Source: Trichosphaerium sp. ATCC 40318
Lineage: Eukaryota > Discosea > Flabellinia > Trichosidae
Assembly: GCA_038496445.1 (NCBI GenBank)
Contig: JALMLS010000296.1
Location: 1-28,738, forward strand
Direction: 5' to 3'
Length of the DNA: 28,738 nt
Positions 28,678 through 28,738 of this stretch are shown here, piece by piece; within the stretch, counting starts at the first letter, position 1, and each line of letters begins with the position of its first letter. Made by a program: the position numbers and the translations under genes. The notes beneath the pieces were generated by a model that was not told where the DNA came from, made no database searches, and saw only the letters and a program-made list of their open reading frames with translations.

Positions 28678-28738
28678 GACAATACGTGGAATAAATAGTC
28701 GCTTTGGTTAACAAGAAGTGTCAGTAACTAGAAATATT
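28670..28738 (+). pseudogene. start of a second, head-to-head Rab-like copy (truncated at window end or degenerate)
   Basis: The inverted repeat carries an ATG at 28670 giving MKQTI, against MKHTI in the Rab-like gene. After five codons the similarity fades (RGINSRFG, then TAA), so this is either a decayed duplicate, or a duplicated promoter and start fused to unrelated sequence; a splice within this stretch cannot be excluded. Confidence 0.35.

Overview
This window is from a eukaryotic, probably unicellular (protist), genome. It is AT-rich outside one retrotransposon. Genes sit close together on both strands and are split by very short GT-AG introns, mostly about 30-110 nt, often with a CTAAY-like branch-point sequence just before the acceptor. 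AATAAA motifs lie shortly after some stop codons. Most genes look like runs of broken ORFs until spliced. I resolved the splicing by hand, so the exon models are inferences, but in eight genes the exon lengths add up to exact open frames with family motifs in register. The gene mix (Rho and Rab GTPases, JmjC hydroxylase, RNase P protein, F-box, DUF1917, filamin-type and Reeler-type domains, piggyBac and LINE elements) suits an amoeboid or heterolobosean-like protist. I cannot name the species.

Left part (1-8 kb): a filamin-type Ig fragment gene (+), a complete DUF1917/BLES03-like gene (+), a long multi-exon gene of unknown family (-), a Reeler-like domain gene (-), and a decayed piggyBac-like transposase (-) with in-frame stops.

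Centre (about 8.0-15.7 kb): an apparently intact LINE-type non-LTR retrotransposon. ORF1 carries an RRM-like domain. ORF2 carries apurinic-type endonuclease, reverse transcriptase, RNase H and a CCHC knuckle. It ends in an (AAAAC)n tail. ORF1 stop and ORF2 start overlap as ATGA, followed 28 nt later by a perfect 13-bp stem-loop, which resembles a translational-coupling device. The tail ends about 12 bp before the ATG of an intronless C2-like gene.

Right part (15.7-28.7 kb): C2-like gene (+), Rho GTPase (-), F-box protein (-), JmjC/cupin hydroxylase (-), a divergent RNase P Rpp21/Rpr2-type protein (+), an extended SDR of the dihydroflavonol-reductase type (-), an atypical Rho-like GTPase (+), a secreted Ser/Thr/Pro- and Cys-rich protein (-), and a Rab-like GTPase (-). 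All three GTPases keep the P-loop lysine but have lost the catalytic glutamine of switch II. The last 800 bp hold an inverted repeat of the Rab 5' flank, pointing to a head-to-head second copy that runs off the end. CACGTG palindromes recur upstream of several right-hand genes.
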